Assembly: GCF_032854445.1 (NCBI RefSeq)
Contig: NC_088301.1
Span: 52,875,187-52,939,186, forward strand
DNA length: 64,000 nucleotides
Source of the DNA: Liolophura sinensis
Taxonomy: Eukaryota; Mollusca; Polyplacophora; Chitonida; Chitonidae
Direction: 5' to 3'
In this document: positions 53,001-64,000 of the stretch, in pieces
Layout: each line of letters starts with the position of its first letter
Numbering within the stretch: position 1 is the first letter of the stretch
Program-made: the position numbers and the translations under genes
The notes under the pieces: model-generated
Databases searched by the model: none
What the model saw: the letters and a program-made list of their open reading frames with translations, nothing else
Told to the model about the DNA's origin: nothing

Positions 53001-56000
53001 TGTTAGTACATTAATCTCATTGTGATGATTAACTATAGTTTTAACTGACATCATGTAAAAAAAAAATTAGTGTAATCTTACTTTGATGTCAACAACAATT
53101 TAGATGAAAAATGAGTACTATGTGAATTTGTGTACTCTGTATGGCTTGTTCTGTGTCCCCATGTACTGATAGTTTAGTGGTTATGGTGGGCAAGCCTCAA
53201 ATGGGAGGTACTTTATGTACAAGCAAGTAGATGGATAATATGAAATCAGCATCAGATCATTAATTTTAGAATAATGAGGGCACCGTACATGTGGGAGTAA
53301 GGGGCGTATACTCTGCAGGGAACCCTATCTTGGATGAATATAAATCCATATAAATAACAAAAAGTGACATTGGTGTCTAACCGGACCTTTGAAGGGAAAT
53401 ACAGTTAAAAAGACAAAAGATTGTTTTTGATCTATTTTAACCTCAATTAAAACCACTTCATTGGCACCATGGGGGACTAGCTGTTCACAGGGTGATCTGA
53501 AACACTCTATGAAAGTTTTTGTCACGTTCCTGTACACCAGAAACTTACCTAGAGTACGTCATCTCACTTGTAGGGTCACGTGATTATACCTGTATAGGTG
53601 AGTTTGAGGTACGAGTGACCTAGCAAATGACAGCTCGGTCTGATGAACCAGCTGTGTGCTTCGTGGGCAGAAACCCATCTACATGTACATAGTTGTTCAG
53701 AAAGGCTCTGAGGTATCTGCAGTGTTATTAAACCCATGGTCTGAGATGTCAGACTTCTGTGTTTGCTGAGACAACCTTCACAGTGAGTTACATAACCGTC
53801 TGGATGGTGAGGATTAGGAAATCATGCTCTTGTGGTATCAGGAGATACAGTGGTCAAATTATGCTAATCCTACCTCAGTCAATGTCCCGACAGGTAAGAG
53901 GTGTTCTCTTCCTGAAGCTTTTTGGTTTTTTGTGTACTGCAACATTTTAATTAGGTAAATTTGTTTGAGAAAGCTACAAGTATTTGCCAGTATTTGACAG
54001 CAGAACTTGTTTTTTTTCATGATTTTTAAAAGATTAAAAGATAGGCAACATAGGAATGATTTCTGCTTTGACTGGCCATTTTTATAGGTAAATACGGGCA
54101 AATTTTTAGGTTTATGACAAAGACAAAGAATTTCATATGTTCTCAAGAGATATACATAAAAAGGGTACAATATGGTAAATGATGTAAATTTTATTCTTGA
54201 CTAAATCGCTCATTTTGCTGGATTCTGGGAGCTCTGCTTATTTTAGAAAGATGGTTTTGATTTTTTTTTTTGAAAGTAGATTACTTCAGTACCAAAAAGT
54301 GGTTAAAAACACAAATATATGCTCACCTGCTCAAATAATTCTTTCAGTATCTCTCCAGCTAATAAATGGGGAGATTTTTTCCCATGTTTTATTGCAGTTA
54401 CTATTTTAAACATGGACACAATGCTGTGCAATGTAGATCGGGTTTGGGGGTGAGGTGGCCCGTTTCACCTGCTGAATACCACATGTACCTGATGCATCGT
54501 TAAAGTGATAAAATTTTCTCAGGTAGGCATGTAGACCTGGGGATTGCTGCTGCATACCTGGCTGTGTTTGTTCTTAAGCAGAGTGAGAATTTTTCTGTTT
54601 ACTGAGAGTAAACTCAGATCAGCCAGTATTACATCACATCGTTGCAGACAGTTGAAATGGAACCTTCAATTTGATGGATATACGTACACTGTTGCCTTTG
54701 TTAGTACAAATAAGTGATCTCTACTCAGCTGGTTTTAGCCAGTGTACGAGCAAAAATTGAAAGAACAATAAAAAGCTCGTCTCAAACATCATCTGTGATT
54801 ACATGAACATCTAGAAATCAGGTTAGCAGTGCATCTGCTGCTTCTGATAAAATTCTTGTCTGTGGTAGGGGAGACAACTCTTTGACTTTATCACCACCAC
54901 TTGAACTCCGTTAAAAGATGTTTCTAACCAGAATGGCTATATTGTACATGTACCATGCTGCACTTAGCCAGCTCTTTTATTGATGTGCATATTCTATGAA
55001 TTTTAATGCACAGTTTTCACAACCTACAAAAGTGGTAAGGCGCTTAGAAAATGCTTTTGGATTTAGATGTGACTTTGTATATGCTGTAACCACACATATA
55101 GATCCTGTGAGGCGTGTGAGATATGTTTTCAAATGCTTGTATTGAACTGTCATGGGGTTATTTAATATCCCTCAATAGACTTTTATGTGACAGTCTGCAT
55201 ACATATATATATACATGTATACATGTCTGCATACACATGTACCTTTACCTGTGCTTTTATATTTTCTACTTGGTAAACCTGCTGTGGGAAAAACCAACGA
55301 GGTACCGATATTTGTCTTTTGGTCAGGTTTTTTTTTTCTTTGGTGTTTTGGAAGTACTGCACGACAGTACTGTTTTGACTTCTTGTATGATATTCATCAT
55401 TGTATATTTGCACCCTAATGTGGTTTATGCCTACATGGACACAATGATTACCATATTTACAGTCTGTGTACTGGCCAACATTTCTCTCTTTCAGCTTGTT
55501 TTCTGTATCACACTAACTTGTGAGTAATGTTGTCAAGTGCTCGTGCATGCGCATTAGTCTAGCCTGAGGTGACATTTTTTTTCTTTTTATTTTTTCCTGT
55601 GCACAATTGTAGCATTTTTCAGACGAGGAGGATACTTTAATAGACCTCAAATTGATATGAAAATGACTTCAGTCCCCTGATTATGCAAATTAAGAAACTG
55701 ACAGTAATAAAACATTTCATGACATGACACAGAACTCTTGCCTAAGTTTTTGTTTTTAAATTTTCTTTTCTATCCTTTTTTATTGTGCAAGATTTGATCC
55801 ATGTTGCATGTTTGTAGTGTGTATGACAATGTGTTGACACACAGTGATAGCAATACAAAAGAATACTTTAAATTAGGTCACACCTTTTGTTCATTACTGT
55901 GTAGAGGAAATCTCATATTTTAATGTATGCGTTGTTATAGTAACCACTCCTTTTAAATTAATAGACCTGACTGAAAAGGCATTTAAGCTTGAGGCTGCAT

Positions 56001-56274
56001 AGCAATATCAGTCATGGGTGAAGGACAGGTTTTTTTTTTTTTAACATGTAACTGTAGGTGGCTGGGTGACCTGCAGGTTTTGGCGGGCTGTCAGTGTAAT
56101 CAACTGTGTATCTTAGATCCAGAGGACCTGTATGTTCTCTAAATAAAGAACCTTACTAATAATTTGTGCTGATCTGCTTTTTTTAAAAGAGGATTAAGTC
56201 TTAATATATTGACAGTGTTTAGGACTTTCTGACCTATACATGTGCTAGCTGTACATGTTTTCTTGCATATACCT
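44062..56274 (+). other. Intron sequence with an E-box-dense stretch
   Basis: No exon of the main gene is supported. The frame at 55,123-55,527 (134 codons) is a T-rich run of hydrophobic and cysteine residues without a motif and is taken as chance. Confidence 0.4.
47347..50852. promoter_or_regulatory. E-box cluster (CACCTG/CAGGTG), possible intronic enhancer
   Basis: At least thirteen copies were located by eye: 47347, 47539, 47972, 48042, 49238, 49305, 49346, 49633, 49667, 50181, 50254, 50494 and 50846. From base composition I estimate about one expected over this length. CACCTG/CAGGTG is the core bound by Snail and ZEB zinc-finger repressors and by some bHLH factors. Related TACCTG/CAGGTA words are also frequent. 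A regulatory role is inference; a hidden old repeat containing CAGGTG is the alternative. Confidence 0.3.
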
Positions 56275-56320
56275 ATGAATATCCTGCTCATGCTGGTGCT
56301 GAACATTGCTTTTGCAACAG
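56275..56320 (+). CDS. Candidate signal-peptide exon
   Basis: ATG at 56275 encodes MNILLMLVLNIAFAT and one base of a glycine codon, then a strong donor GTAAGA at 56321 in phase 1. A short N-region, an uninterrupted hydrophobic core and a small-residue end (AFA-T) are what a secretory signal peptide looks like, and signal-peptide exons of animal genes very often end in phase 1. The Kozak context is poor (C at -3). The donor phase differs from the phase-2 series, so this would belong to another, nested gene. A partner exon is proposed at 58,293. Confidence 0.4.
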
Positions 56321-58292
56321 GTAAGAAAAGTTAATTATGTAGTTATTGATGTTAAAGGTATATTTATGTAAGGGTAGCCTAGTGTACAGTTTCTGTACTG
56401 TAGTATATGTATTCCACTGATGTACATGTTGCAGTCAACCAGTCTGTACAGAACGGCCAGGTAACTTTTTATGCCTGTGTCCATAGGTGAAACATAGGTA
56501 AATTTGCAGTTGTAGTTGTTTGTAATCTTCGTGCCAGCTGTTCAAGGGTGTAGAAAGCAGCTGTAAAGCCTGTGTGAATGATATGGTGCTGTACCAGTGA
56601 TTTGCCCATGCCTACATCCTAGCACAAACAGCTTTCCCTTTTGCCTGCACTATATCAGAGGAAACCCGAGAAGAGGCAATAGGGTTGTTTTTACTCTAAC
56701 TCGGCCTCCCAGAGAACCCACAATCTGTAAGCCTATCTCTGAAACAGCAGGCACCCTGGGTGGAGTGGGGGTGAAAAAAAAAAGTTGAGACTACAGGCGA
56801 ACTTGTCAAGGTGCATCTTAGGGTTATGTGTGTCTGTATATTAGTACAAGGCAAGCCAAGATGTGCTCAGAAAAGTGCTAAGATCGAGGAAGAACTGTGG
56901 AGTTGTGGGGAATCCCTGTCTGCTGCCTTCCCCACCAGACTGTCTCATCAACAAGGTAGGAATTAGTAACCTGGGCAAATAGGTCAAGTACAATTAATCC
57001 TAATTCATAGAATACCATGATCATCAGCCTTGGATTAGCCCTCTAATTTACTTAGGTGTGCAGAGTAGTATAGAGCTGTTTTGCCATGGCAAAATATTAA
57101 CGTAAGAACCATTACTTTCCTTTTTACATGTAACTGAATTTAGAAACAGTTTTAACTTAATATGATGGTATAAAATATAATATTTTTATTATGTATGTGT
57201 GATACATTTTGTATTTATCAACATAGCAGGTGTTGTTTTGCTCTTTAACAATTGGTGACTGTAAGTTGAATAAATCAAAAACATTCAAACATAAGTCGTT
57301 ATTTTTTTTTCACCCATACTGAGACCTTAGACATTTGAATAGATGTGATATTATATATAAATATATCATTTATGTTCAATATTTTTCTTGGTGATAATCG
57401 CAATTAGTCATTTGAGTTGCCTACAATGAGTATAATGCTTTCATATCAATAATTAACACAGCCTTTTCCTATGGAATACTTATTTTTCTAGAAACGTTTT
57501 CTTCAAAGTAATAGTGGTGACTAGACGTGTGGTAATCTATGTGCTTAAAATACTTAGTTATCAGCATGACAGAAAGACAGACTGATTGATTGATTACTCC
57601 ATCTATTTTTTTCCATCAAGAGTGTGGCAAGTGAAACATAACTGAGATGGCCACTGGCAGATGTGGTCTTTCTTACCTGAGGCCAGAAATTGTGAGGTGA
57701 CCCATTAACCCTTGTAAATAGGTGATCAAAATAACCACTGGAGTAGATCAACGTGATAACCTTGGGCAAACTGGGGGCATAGTGACTTTCTTTAGGGCAA
57801 ACTTTGCCTATAAAGCCACACAGGTGTTAAGGGCAAGCAGTTTTTCTTTTATCAGTTTTACCTAACAGTTACTGTGACCAGATAAACCTTAATAGTAGAT
57901 AAAGCTATACATCTTATGTAACAGTTGGGTTTTTTAATTGCTTTGTTAACTGGAGGTATTGTCAGTCTGGTTTACACTGTGTGTCCGAAGTGGGTGGACC
58001 AGGGAGGGGACACAGATAAGCCTGTCAGTGTTAGATCATGCTGGGGTGGGGAAACATTAACAGGGCTGCCATGAGGTAGGGGGTAAGACAAGGGGTCAGG
58101 AGAAGTTTAAGGCAGTGTTGGGGCAGTGGAATTATACCTTGAGAGGTTTTAAGGCTGGGTTAATTGATTAACAGCAGGACTGCCCTTTGATGTATTGGAT
58201 TGTTATAATAACAGTTCTTGCTTGGTTATCTTCTATTTTATCCTTGAGGACAGTTTACCCAGTCATTAAACTAATCCCTTCCTGTTGGACAG
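56321..58292 (+). other. Intron of the candidate secreted-peptide gene, or plain intronic DNA
   Basis: A 63-codon frame at 56,597-56,788 contains arginine- and proline-rich stretches, but it cannot join the 56,275 exon in phase because the phase-1 reading after its acceptor-like site stops within 13 codons. Nothing else is supported. Confidence 0.3.
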
Positions 58293-58468
58293 GTATTGTA
58301 TGTATTTATGTTGTCCCACCTGATTGGCAGATCACCTGCCTCACTCAGGTAGGCCCAAAGGCAGTTCAATGTGAAGTGTTTCCTGGTGGCAGGTACTGTA
58401 GGTGCCCTATAACAGGCAGAACAGCAGCAAGTGAAACAACTGCATGCATGTGTCTGCAGTCAGTCTGA
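58293..58468 (+). CDS. Candidate second exon: small cysteine-rich secreted peptide
   Basis: An acceptor after a pyrimidine-containing tract (CCCTTCCTGTTGGACAG, ending at 58292) is in phase 1 and opens a frame ending at TGA 58466-58468. It pairs in frame with the exon at 56,275-56,320 (intron of 1,972 bp), and would give a signal peptide followed by about 58 residues with seven cysteines spaced C-X11-C-X10-C-X8-C-X-C-X13-C-X-C. The same frame can also be read without splicing from ATG 58190: 92 residues whose first 20 (MYWIVIITVLAWLSSILSLR) are themselves signal-like, with an eighth cysteine. I do not recognise the family. TG-rich DNA inflates cysteine counts, and no AATAAA was seen in the following few hundred bases, so this is tentative. 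Confidence 0.25.
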
Positions 58469-58834
58469 AACCCTGACATTTGACCTACTGCGGCATTACA
58501 TATATGTAGTGTACATGTAGGTACAGTTGTAGGGTAGCTGTACCAATTTTAAATAACCTTTCCCACCTGGATGTGTGACACCCGTTCTGTTCCACCATCC
58601 ACATGATGTCCCTATCCAGACCCTGTCTGGGAGAAGAAATGCGAACATGCTAAACCATGTGTGGACCAGCATTGTTCGAAAGAGGAGCCTGTTTTGTCGT
58701 CAGAAATACAGGTACACATCAGTTTGTTTGCTTCTAGAACTTGTATGAGTAGTGACATGATGAACTTTAATATTAGAAGCTGTGGCAGGATATAAACGTG
58801 GAAATTTGTAACCAAAGTTGGGGTTCTCAACACA

Positions 58835-58852
58835 GGGCCGGGGGAGGGGGGG
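58835..58852 (+). other. G-rich run, potential G-quadruplex
   Basis: GGG-CC-GGGGG-A-GGGGGGG provides four G tracts with loops of one or two bases (the last tract split). Structure is possible in single-stranded DNA or RNA of the plus strand; a role is not shown. Confidence 0.45.
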
Positions 58853-61740
58853 AGAATTGTACACATATCATGTATATATATCATATACTTTTATTTAATT
58901 TTTTCAACGTGACTGTCTGTTGGCCACTTCCATGATTGAGTTGCTTGTCGTTGCTGATAGCTGTACATACCCTATTGCTTGAATAATTGTTACTGTTACA
59001 TAACTTAAGGTGACTTGAATGACATTTTTAACTACATTTGATAAATATCTAACAGCTAAAAGTGACAGTTGTGTTAGTTTAATGTCTTTAGAATTTTTTT
59101 AGATTTTATGCAACAGAGTCATATGTGCTCCGTACAGCAGCATTTGGAAACGGCAGCTTTGTGCGCCAGATATAAAAATTTAGAGGATATCAATCAGATG
59201 ACACTGTACTTGAATTTAATCTGGCTTAGCTTACAGTTATTCCATGGCATCAAACAAAAACCGATGCATGTATGCAGCACGATTATAGTAACGGAGCACC
59301 TGACTAACAGTATAAACTGTTTAGAATCGATAGCTTTATTTAAATATATCCTGTTACACAGCTGATAATGTACAACAAGGGTGATACCTTGAGGCATCAG
59401 TGGCGGTATACTATTGTACATCCCCAACAAAGTCATTCCTCGCTTGAGTACCTGAGGACACTGTCCATGGGTCAGATAATTACAGGTGCAGCCTAAGGGC
59501 AGGTGGGCCTCTACTTTCTTAACATGTCTGTAGGTGAACACGTTGCTAAACCCGTGTTGTACACATGAAAGAAAAGCAGTGTGTAGTGCACAGGGTAGAG
59601 TTAAGGTGTGAGGTGTATATGAACATATATGGAGATTTACCTCCAACTGATCCACTTTTTAAGAGAGAGGAACCCATTTCATGTCTTCTATGAAGATAGG
59701 ACAAACATATAGGTAATGTTGATTGTTTATGGTGTATAATGTGATTCAGTTACATTGTTACTTGCAGAATTGTATGATTACAGTTAATACTTTACTGTAA
59801 AATTTTGTTGCTTTTTTCTGTGAAATGTTATATTTTCTATCACTCACGGAAGAAATTCTTATGTAAGGGCATGCCGGTAATGAAAGGACAAACAAAAAAA
59901 TCTTACGTATCAGTTTTGTGAACTACCCATTCAAGTGACATGTACAAGTACTTGAAATAGCATGTAGAATCTGAAAATATTGTTGCACATTACTGTTATG
60001 GCAACATCAGTGTGAGGGTGTATTCATCTGTCATCACCCTGACTTAATGCTGGTTAGGCCAGATGTTCAGTTTTCTGTGTGGCAGTAATCTCTGGTTGCC
60101 ATGTGTAATTAAATGTATCCTTCAGTGACCTTTGTTTCAAATCAGCTTGACAGATTGGCCTTGACAAATCAAATTCCAAATGATAGCTCTCGAAACACAA
60201 CTAATCTGCAGTGATTCATCCCACATGCGTCACATTGTGTATGGCGGGAAGTATATTTTTCAAACAACTCCCTGGATGTAGACTTGTGTTCGTATATATT
60301 TTGTTACTTTCATACCTTTTTTATATACACATGCATATTAAATTCAAGCATTATATTTTATGCCTGGATGTAATTAGAATTATACTTTGAGAAAATAAAA
60401 TAACTTTCTTTTTGCTTTTTATTTTTTTTATTATTATAAGTAAACTACTATCACTGTCAGTGTTGGTCCTAACTCTTTCCTCAAAGTGTAATATAGTAGA
60501 TGTACTGTAGAAAATTGGATGATCTGTGTTTCTGATGATACATTTTACTGCATTGTTACAATCTACACGTAAAGAGCTGGGCTTACTTTCAACCAGGAAC
60601 TTGAAACAAGGAAGAAATATTGTGGTGATTTTCCAGGAATGTGTGGTTAGCACCTGTGGTCACATGTACTCAGCTCTACTCTACATGTACATTGTCTGTG
60701 GCATGTAAATCTCAACCAGTTTGTGCCGATGTAGAGATCAGTCAAGCGTGAAGCATGGTTATTAGTTGAATACACCAAGGATTTCGTCAGCAGTCACAGA
60801 GACAGCCAACTGGATTTCTGTTGAGGATGCTGCCTTCAAGAAGAGCTGTGTTTGTCCTCTGCACAAGTTCTGTAACAGTGTAGACCATTACATCCACCAG
60901 TGACTTCCTCCGCTTCACTCCATTGCACATGTAGCAGACTGGCCAGCAGATACCAGATACGCAGAGAAATGAATTTTGCATCGGCAAACACAGACAGCTT
61001 GAAATATTGATTGGATTCGGACTGCATGTCCCTGTTCAGGCTCAGTAGTATGTGTATCCCTGTCCAATAGCTTTCTAGCTTCCTATGGATCAGGGCATGA
61101 GCTAGGCCCAACACTTCCACTGGGGACACAGCACTACATCAATACTGCTGGATGGATATAACAGACTGGCCTTGTAGACAGCCTATTGCATGGATTGTAG
61201 GGGGGAATGCCTTCAACTGATTGATGAAGTAGCCAGAAATAATCGCTCTTCGATTCCCCTTCTGGTAAATGATCAGCACCTTACCCAGAGCTGGCTGTTG
61301 GGCTAAGAGATGTAGTGACAGCTTGAACTGTATATGGGGTAAACTCCAGTGGTTAACAATAGAGCTCTGTGTGTGCCTGTGTCTATGTATGTAGGGTATA
61401 CCAGACCACTGTGATAACAATGGCGAGTGGACTAGGCCAACCCTGAACATGGATTGCATGATGTTGTGTGCTACATGTTTGACAGTAGCCGACACAGTGA
61501 CAAGGGTTTATAGGCAAGAGTTGCTGAAATCGTGGTAAAGGTCAAAGGGCAACTATAGGACTGGGGTTCTCCCAGTTATTTGCCATTAACTCTTCCATTA
61601 TTGCCCTCCTTTTCCACTGTAATTCTCCCTGTCTGATAATTCCTCAGACAAGCTGGCAACTGCTCTCTGACAGCCTCCCCGGCCTTGTGGCCATCTTGAA
61701 CTGCAGTATTATGCCTTGACACATCTGATCGGATAACAAA
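58853..61740. other. Intron sequence with an unexplained open region on the minus strand
   Basis: On the minus strand the frame from about 61,507 down to 60,836 is broken by just one stop (TGA near 61,139), about 220 codons in all, in DNA of lower AT content than the surroundings. I recognise no domain. On the plus strand the end of this stretch (61,560-61,740) directly precedes candidate exon 1d and includes GGCCATCTTG, the reverse of a YY1-type site, so its composition may reflect a promoter instead. The 153-codon minus-strand frame at 59,194-59,655 has no recognisable features. Confidence 0.25.
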
Positions 61741-61796
61741 ATGGCTGACTACTATCGCTACTCACACACAGTTTGGACATATTCTAGCAGAGCAAG
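61741..61796 (+). CDS. Candidate alternative first exon 1d
   Basis: ATG at 61741 sits in a near-ideal Kozak context (AACAAAATGG, A at -3 and G at +4). Eighteen codons plus two bases (MADYYRYSHTVWTYSSRA, then a split codon beginning AG) end at AAG|GTAGGA, donor at 61797, phase 2, again the phase of exons 1a-1c. The peptide is rich in tyrosine and serine and has no cysteine anchor. The upstream 250 bp is less AT-rich than the region as a whole, with a YY1-like site about 50 bp before the ATG, as expected of a TATA-less promoter with YY1-type initiation. The donor has G at +5 replaced by the sequence GTAGGA, which is acceptable but not optimal. Confidence 0.4.
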
Positions 61797-64000
61797 GTAG
61801 GATTGATAATCTTGGTTAGATTGAATGGTGTTTCAATGATAAAATTTTCCTCGTCCTTATTACATGTGTCAGATTTGTGTCAATGTTACGATGTGAACTC
61901 TATGTATGACAACAACAGCTCCATGTGATTGACTCATCCACTGTACAGTCACCGGCCTCCAGATGGGGATGCACTCTCACAAAAGGTGTCTGTAAAAAGT
62001 CATTAGAAATATAGCTGTTGTTTGTCTAGGTTGGATAATGGCTTTGTTGAGTAGATGTGTTGTTTCATACATTGTAAATTTTGCTGTTGCTGCTCTGTTG
62101 TTCAAAAGGAAAGCTGTGAATCCAATTTGGTTATAAATATAGATACATATGCTTATGTATGTTATGTTAATATATGTAGGTGTATAGTTTTGGCATTTGT
62201 AGTATATTGTAGGTTTTATATTGTGTAAATGTATGTTTTAGTGAGGAAGTCTTAAAAGTACATGGTAATTACATTGTAGTAATCTTACTTTTTCTCAGAT
62301 AATAAAAGAACCTAGTATTTATTTTCTGTAATAATGTAGTAAATCTTAAGACTAGAAATTTAAAACAAATTTCAAAATATAAATGCCATTAGTAGTATAA
62401 TCACCTTAAACATATGTCAACTTGTACAAAACATCTTGAGTGTATATGAAGGTAATAAAAATCGTTATACAGTATGAAGGAATTCAAAAGATTGTTGAAG
62501 AAATTCTCCACATTCCAAGCGTTAATTCAATAGCAGGTAATTCAATACTTGTGTATTGGAGCCTGAGACTTTAGCTAAAGTTTGCTCAGTTCAGTGGGTC
62601 CATGTTTGTGTAATTAAGGACATGTTTTATTACAGCATGACATATTTTAAGTAAACAAGCCAACTGTGCATGCATGAAGCCTGTTAAGTAAAATTCTCTT
62701 GTCATGGTAATTACGCGTTTTTCTGTCTTGAAATATTGGTATTTATGCAATTATAAAAAGATTATTATGTTTGTTCACATCTTGAAATCCCACAAACATC
62801 CTTGTAAATGGCAATGTGACATAGATGCGTAATTTACATTAATAAGGGAGGCAGATGTTGGATAATTCTCTCTGTCACATTAATGGAGACAGTAAATATC
62901 AACGTGCATGACAAACTTCTCATTGGGTGACTTTATAACAAGACGTCATCCACCTTTTGAATAAGTGAAGTATTGTTTGTGTGACTGGAACCTATAAAAA
63001 AAACTGGCTTTAAGTGCCTGTGGTAAGCACCTACATGTAGGTGTTGTATATAAAATTAATAGGACTACATGTAGCTCTCAAAACTTCTGGTGACCTACAC
63101 TACAGTGATTTGAAGAATGCTTTTGATAGCTTGTTTTTCAGAGGGATACAGCTGTATACCGTGCGGCAGGGATGTCTTTTAATTTGATTATTTTAGCCAG
63201 TACAGCTTATTTCACACATGCATGCATTGGTTAAAGAGGTACACAAACTCTGCGTTGTTAACATGTGCTGTCCATGAATATGATAGTTGTTTTGGACAGG
63301 TTGTAGGTGGGGAAGGGAGGCATATGTTGATAGAAAGAGGCTGGTGTTTGGTGCTTAGGAACAAAGGTAAACCCTTGTAGGAGCAGGTGTTTAGGAAACT
63401 GTGTTGCTAAGCAACAGCCTTCCTCCCTGTCAAATAATGTAAATCTATTGTGCCCCACAGTACACATGCCTGACTAAAATTTAATGACATGATTTAATTT
63501 GCTATGTTCCATTTGGATTATTCTTTAGCCCGTGACCATATTAAATGCCACTTCAAAGAGAGCTAAGCTTATGCAGTTATCATGCCTGGAATGGCTACAT
63601 TATTTACCTGCCTTTCTAAACCAGCTGATATTCCTAACGAGGTACATCTGCCTGAGCAGAATTAATAATTAGCCCGGAACAGATCGCCTTAGCCACATGT
63701 CATATATACATGTTCATTGACGTATCTTATCACCACCTGCTGTATATTTGAAACACCTGTTCATAAGTAACATCTAGTGAGTCTTTTTTATTGATGTTCA
63801 CTTTGTGCTTTTGAGTCTTATTTTAATTGAAGCCTTCAAGGTTTATTTGGGTAATGAAGAAATATTATATACCATATTTTTGTCTTTGATAATGGCATTT
63901 TTTCTATTTATTTTAAGGTCATATAATTTAAGGTTGTCTTTATTGGGATAATAAAATGTCCAAAATTCGAGTTATGCCCAGATGGAAGCATGTCTGTGGA
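61797..64000 (+). other. Intron sequence to the end of the window
   Basis: No coding frame is supported. TACATGTA occurs at 63032-63039 and 63066-63073, and CACCTG/CAGGTG at 63384, 63734 and 63754. The shared downstream exon expected for exons 1a-1d is not seen here. Confidence 0.4.

Noticed and set aside
53804-53893. ATG frame of 30 codons, Cys- and Arg-rich, ending at CAG|GTAAGA
   Set aside because: Phase 0, poor composition evidence and no CpG enrichment. It shows how often such frames arise by chance.
55005-55033. Nine codons plus two bases from an ATG to a GTAAGG donor, phase 2
   Set aside because: Too short, weak donor context (TG before the GT), no promoter-like composition.
55123-55527. 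134-codon hydrophobic frame that could pass for a membrane protein
   Set aside because: The composition follows from T-rich, TG-rich DNA; it includes repeated CATG/TATA runs and has no family signature.
59194-59655. 153-codon minus-strand frame
   Set aside because: No recognisable domain or motif. A frame this long is expected occasionally by chance in 64 kb of such DNA searched in six frames with alternative starts.

Overview
The window looks like nuclear DNA of a metazoan, most likely a marine mollusc. It is AT-rich and sparse in coding sequence. It has spliceosomal-type exon ends, no operons or ribosome binding sites, many microsatellites, and several tRNA-derived SINE copies of a kind I associate with mollusc genomes. 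The octamer TACATGTA is strikingly common, which I also associate with bivalves and related molluscs. Species and class cannot be fixed from the sequence.

Layout. (1) Positions 1-755 hold the 3' end of a plus-strand gene: a 250-residue open frame ending in a stop. It resembles the C-terminal half of the uncharacterised metazoan proteins annotated as 'sterile alpha motif domain-containing protein 3-like'. (2) Positions 756-15,300 are intergenic: a likely 3' UTR, two well-preserved minus-oriented SINE copies with target-site duplications, a degraded plus-oriented copy, an unrelated SINE bounded by perfect duplications, a roughly 43-bp imperfect inverted repeat, and simple repeats. (3) At 15.3-15.7 kb a CpG-rich stretch contains a convincing first coding exon: an ATG, 74 codons with a coiled-coil pattern, then a GTGAGT donor in phase 2. 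(4) From 15.7 to 64 kb there is no long conserved coding frame. I read it as a very long 5' intron region, with three further short candidate first exons (39,740-39,894; 44,015-44,061; 61,741-61,796). Each starts with an ATG in a good Kozak context and ends at a phase-2 donor, the same phase as the 15.4-kb exon. This is what a gene with several alternative promoters feeding one downstream exon would look like; that exon would lie beyond 64 kb.

Inside this region a separate candidate gene may sit at 56,275-58,468: a 15-codon signal-peptide-like exon with a phase-1 donor, and an open frame 2 kb downstream that can be entered from a phase-1 acceptor and encodes a small cysteine-rich tail. The stretch 47.3-50.9 kb is unusually dense in CACCTG/CAGGTG E-boxes and may be regulatory. 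Apart from the first gene fragment and the 15.4-kb exon, every coding call is a prediction from sequence pattern alone and needs transcript evidence. No tRNA, rRNA, CRISPR array or complete autonomous transposon was found.
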